Origin: Polaromonas sp.
GTDB taxonomy: Bacteria; Pseudomonadota; Gammaproteobacteria; Burkholderiales; Burkholderiaceae_C
DNA length: 64,000 nucleotides
Reading direction: 5' to 3'
Assembly: GCF_030689685.1 (NCBI RefSeq)
Contig: NZ_JAUYEY010000022.1
Span: 49,663 to 113,662 of the forward strand
The position numbers and the translations under genes are program-made. Every line of letters starts with the position of its first letter. Position 1 is the first letter of the stretch. The notes under the pieces are model-generated. The model did not search any database. It saw only the letters and a program-made list of their open reading frames with translations, and had not been told where the DNA came from. Below, piece by piece: positions 61,858 to 64,000 of this stretch.

Positions 61858-62817
61858 ATGCCCAAACGACCAGGCTCGCTGGAAACACTACAGCTTTCGC
61901 ATGAGCTTTTGCGGCGCATTCCCAAGGGGCGAACGATCACAGCGCCGGAGTTGCATCACCAACTGAGAGAGGCTGGCTACGAGCGTGAGATGCGCACTAT
62001 TCAGCGCCAGTTGGAAACACTGACCGCGTTCTATGACATTGAGAGGGATGACAGCAGCAAGCCCTATCGTTATCGCTGGAAAGAGAGTGCCAGAGGGCTG
62101 TCTCTACCCGGGTTGAGCGCTCAGGAATCCTTGCTACTCACACTGGCCGAACAGCAACTGCGCAATCTGCTGCCAGCCAAACTGATGAATTCAATGCAAG
62201 GCTTCTTCAGGCAGGCACGCGGGCAGTTGGATGAAAAGGGCACGACCCAGCGCGAGCGCGAGTGGCTGGACAAAGTGCGCGTGGTCAGCACCAGCCAGCC
62301 GCTGCTACCGCCCAAAATCGATGCCGACGTTTTTCAGCAAGTCAGCGACGCGCTCTACGGCAACCAGTGGTTAGACGTTGACTATAAAAATGCCGAAGGG
62401 GACAGAAAAACTTCTCGGGTTATGCCCCTGGGTCTGGCCCAGCAAGGACCTCGCATGTATCTCGTTTGCAGGTATGAGGGCTACGACAACGAACGCTGCC
62501 TGGCGCTGCACCGCTTTGTATGGGCCAAAGCGTCAACCCTGACTTTTGAACGTCCCAAGGATTTCGACCTCAAGCAATTCGATGACGCTGGACGCTTTGG
62601 CTACGGCGACGGCACGAAGATTCGGCTGAGTTTTCGGATAACAAAAGAAGCCGGGCTTCATGTGGTGGAGTGCCCGCTGTCTCTTGACCAGCAAGTGGTG
62701 GAGCTGGATAACGTCTACGAGATTACGGCGACGGTAGTGGATACGGATATGCTCGATTGGTGGTTGCGGGGGTTTGGCGATGCGGTTAGACACATCAATA
62801 AAATCCCCTCCGCCTAA
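61858..62817 (+). CDS. WYL-domain transcriptional regulator
   Basis: A 319-residue regulator: N-terminal helix-turn-helix (about 10-60; RTITAPELHHQLREAGYERE), linker, WYL-like domain about 150-235 (QWLDVDYKNAEGDRKTSRVM, PLGLAQQGPRMYLVCRYEG) and a C-terminal extension (about 245-315). WYL repressors commonly control phage-defence operons and sense nucleic acid ligands. Directly follows the DUF2779 gene, so it probably autoregulates the pair through the palindrome at 60268-60306. Confidence 0.82.
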   Translation: MPKRPGSLETLQLSHELLRRIPKGRTITAPELHHQLREAGYEREMRTIQRQLETLTAFYDIERDDSSKPYRYRWKESARGLSLPGLSAQESLLLTLAEQQLRNLLPAKLMNSMQGFFRQARGQLDEKGTTQREREWLDKVRVVSTSQPLLPPKIDADVFQQVSDALYGNQWLDVDYKNAEGDRKTSRVMPLGLAQQGPRMYLVCRYEGYDNERCLALHRFVWAKASTLTFERPKDFDLKQFDDAGRFGYGDGTKIRLSFRITKEAGLHVVECPLSLDQQVVELDNVYEITATVVDTDMLDWWLRGFGDAVRHINKIPSA

Positions 62818-62847
62818 ATGCTTCCAATTACAGGCTTAGTCATAGAT

Positions 62848-63519
62848 TTAGCGTTTTTTACTTTTACTGGCGTTCACACAAATCGACTCGATAGCTCTTT
62901 TTTCAAGACCAGAGCGGCGCAGAAAGTTCGGGTGGTAAGTACGAAATATGTTGCCTCCCAAGGTCGGCGACTCGATCTTACAAAGTTGACGGACAGTGAA
63001 TCCTTCGATTGGAATTTGCTTCGCTTGCAGTAGTTCAGTTATCCGCAAATCGTAGCTTGGACCGGTGAGAAAAATTATTACGTCTGGCGCGATAAGCCTG
63101 AGCTCTTCAAGCAAGAGGAAATCAAGTTCTGACAAGATACGTTGATTGCCTGTAGACGGACGTTTACGCTCTTGATCGTATCGATGGAGATTTAGCCATG
63201 CCGATGAATAAGTAGAGGTTGTCAGTGCACTTTCCAGCTTTCGAATCACGTTCCAAAATGGACTGGAGTAATAGTCTTTACCTAAATTAAAGTCAGTGTA
63301 TTCGGCCATTTGAAGTGCAATGTCGGACTGACTGGCCCAGCCGTTAGTCTCTTGGCCAACGAATGCAACCTTGGTAGTCGATACCCAATAAGCATCATTT
63401 GGAGAAATGAGAAAAGGTCCCTCCATATTGCCGGTACAGCGCGACTTGACATCAAGGATCTTCGGTTTTTGTCGTGTGTAAAGTTCAAATAGGGTTTGGT
63501 TCATGACTAAATTATCCAT
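62848..63519 (-). CDS. Uracil-DNA-glycosylase-fold-like protein (hypothetical)
   Basis: A 223-residue protein from ATG 63519. AFVGQETNGW near 52 sits where UDG motif A (GQDPYH) would be, and TYHPNFLRRSG near the C-terminus resembles the HPSPL motif; DVIIFLTGPSYD fits the beta strand between. The catalytic Asp/His of true UDGs are replaced, so glycosylase activity is doubtful. Its start overlaps the stop of the upstream gene (TGATG). The GC content is clearly lower than around it, suggesting transfer. It converges on the WYL gene. Confidence 0.5.
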   Translation of the reverse strand: MDNLVMNQTLFELYTRQKPKILDVKSRCTGNMEGPFLISPNDAYWVSTTKVAFVGQETNGWASQSDIALQMAEYTDFNLGKDYYSSPFWNVIRKLESALTTSTYSSAWLNLHRYDQERKRPSTGNQRILSELDFLLLEELRLIAPDVIIFLTGPSYDLRITELLQAKQIPIEGFTVRQLCKIESPTLGGNIFRTYHPNFLRRSGLEKRAIESICVNASKSKKR

Positions 63520-63892
63520 CACGCAAGAATTTGGGGGCGGCACTCAAGCAGACCTCGCCAGTTACGACACTGGTCTTCATAAGCAGCCCAGTTAGCTCCT
63601 TGTTCCGCTGTAGTCCACGACTCAGCGAGGCACTGCGCCAATCTGCATAGGTCAACCACTGCGGGGGCGTTGTTAATACCGGTCACCTCTTGAACTTCAA
63701 CTTTCGGATATCTTTCCGTCCTGTCGTACCTAAGGGCTACCGTGCCGGCGACTCCAGTCTTTGTATGCACCCCATACAATGCCACACCTTCGATCACGTA
63801 GTTCACGACAGTCGATGGGTATTGAAGGCAGTTGTTGCATGCTTTTCCATGCAATATTACAAGGTCAAGGCTGTTCAGTGGTTGTAATTCCA
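63519..63892 (-). pseudogene. PcfJ-like C-terminal fragment truncated by IS630
   Basis: About 123 residues remain. LVILHGKACNNCLQYPS followed by beta strands (GVALYGVHTKTGVAGT), VEVQEVTGINNAPA and CRLAQCLAESW resembles the end of PcfJ-like proteins (GKAM-x2-C-x5-Y pattern), which are found on mobile elements. The 5' end is replaced by the end of a second IS630 copy, so the first 17 residues of the frame are IS-derived. It is coupled to the next gene by TGATG. Confidence 0.5.
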
Positions 63893-64000
63893 TTTCTACT
63901 TCATAAATGAAGTAATCAAGGAGCTCACAATCCAATCCCAAGAGACAATGGTGCGCACAGTTTCAGGGTTTTGCTCCAAAGTTCTGAGTCCCAGTGCAAG
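63893..64000 (-). mobile_element. Second IS630 copy, right end, leaving the window
   Basis: From 63893 the sequence is the reverse complement of the right end of the first copy (48430-48552): inverted repeat ATTCCATTTCTAC, stop codon and the codons of the transposase end. The outer four bases of the repeat differ (TGTA here, TTTC in copy 1). The rest of the element lies beyond 64000. Confidence 0.92.

Noticed and set aside
1..64000. CRISPR arrays, rRNA genes, riboswitches, integrase-type attachment sites
   Set aside because: No regularly spaced direct repeats, rRNA segments, recognisable riboswitch cores or tRNA-end duplications were seen; the single tRNA-Pro has no duplicated 3' end in the window.

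Overview
The window is high-GC, gene-dense chromosomal DNA of a betaproteobacterium, most likely Comamonadaceae (Polaromonas/Rhodoferax-like). This rests on gene content and order (rplU-rpmA-obg-proB; pilB-pilC-pilD-coaE-zapD-yacG; hemA-prfA-prmC-grxD; nirBD-nasA with ybiB and cobA) and on a dispersed short repeat of the type 'ATAGCTGCTTGCGCCC...GGGCTGGAGG', which I associate from memory with that family. No database could be consulted, so the genus is a guess.

Layout. 1-4986: tail of an SDR-like gene, then a branched-chain-amino-acid-type ABC importer (livG, livF, binding protein, livH, livM). 5050-10389: transglutaminase-like protein, RNA helicase DbpA, PAP2 phosphatase, glutathione reductase and a small unknown. 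10531-22105: a complete phosphonate utilisation locus. phnGHIJKLM run leftwards; phnF-DUF1045-phnN run divergently rightwards; phnCDE plus a PhnZ-like HD oxygenase run leftwards from a Pho-box-like site. 22211-29357: AMP nucleosidase, an MFS permease, an MscS channel, PurT, a HigBA toxin-antitoxin pair, a siderophore-interacting protein behind a Fur-box-like site, and a small membrane protein. 29449-47302: housekeeping genes (haem and translation termination, type IV pilus assembly, CoaE, ZapD, tRNA-Pro, IspB, L21/L27, Obg, ProB, RppH, ProS, a lytic transglycosylase).

47404-64000 is the mobile and accessory part. A complete IS630-family element (47404-48554) carries its transposase in two frames joined by an A8 slippery run and cuts the end of a MNT-type nucleotidyltransferase gene. 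A second copy starts at 63893 in inverted orientation and leaves the window. The 15.3 kb between them holds a PP2C-phosphatase/protein-kinase fusion, an assimilatory nitrate/nitrite cluster (nirB-nirD-nasA-ybiB-cobA) behind two tandem sigma-54-type promoters, an HI0933-type flavoprotein, and a cassette that looks like a defence island. That cassette has a Cas4-like/DEDD exonuclease fusion (DUF2779) plus a WYL-domain regulator behind a strong composite palindrome, and, convergently, a UDG-fold-like protein plus a PcfJ-like fragment broken by the second IS copy.

How genes work together: the phn genes import and degrade phosphonates to phosphate; NasA and NirBD reduce nitrate to ammonium, and CobA makes the precorrin-2 precursor of NirB siroheme. 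Several dispersed repeats lie inside reading frames or form the 5' or 3' ends of genes. The clearest case is 58896-58908, where a repeat copy supplies the ribosome-binding site and TTG start of the flavoprotein gene.
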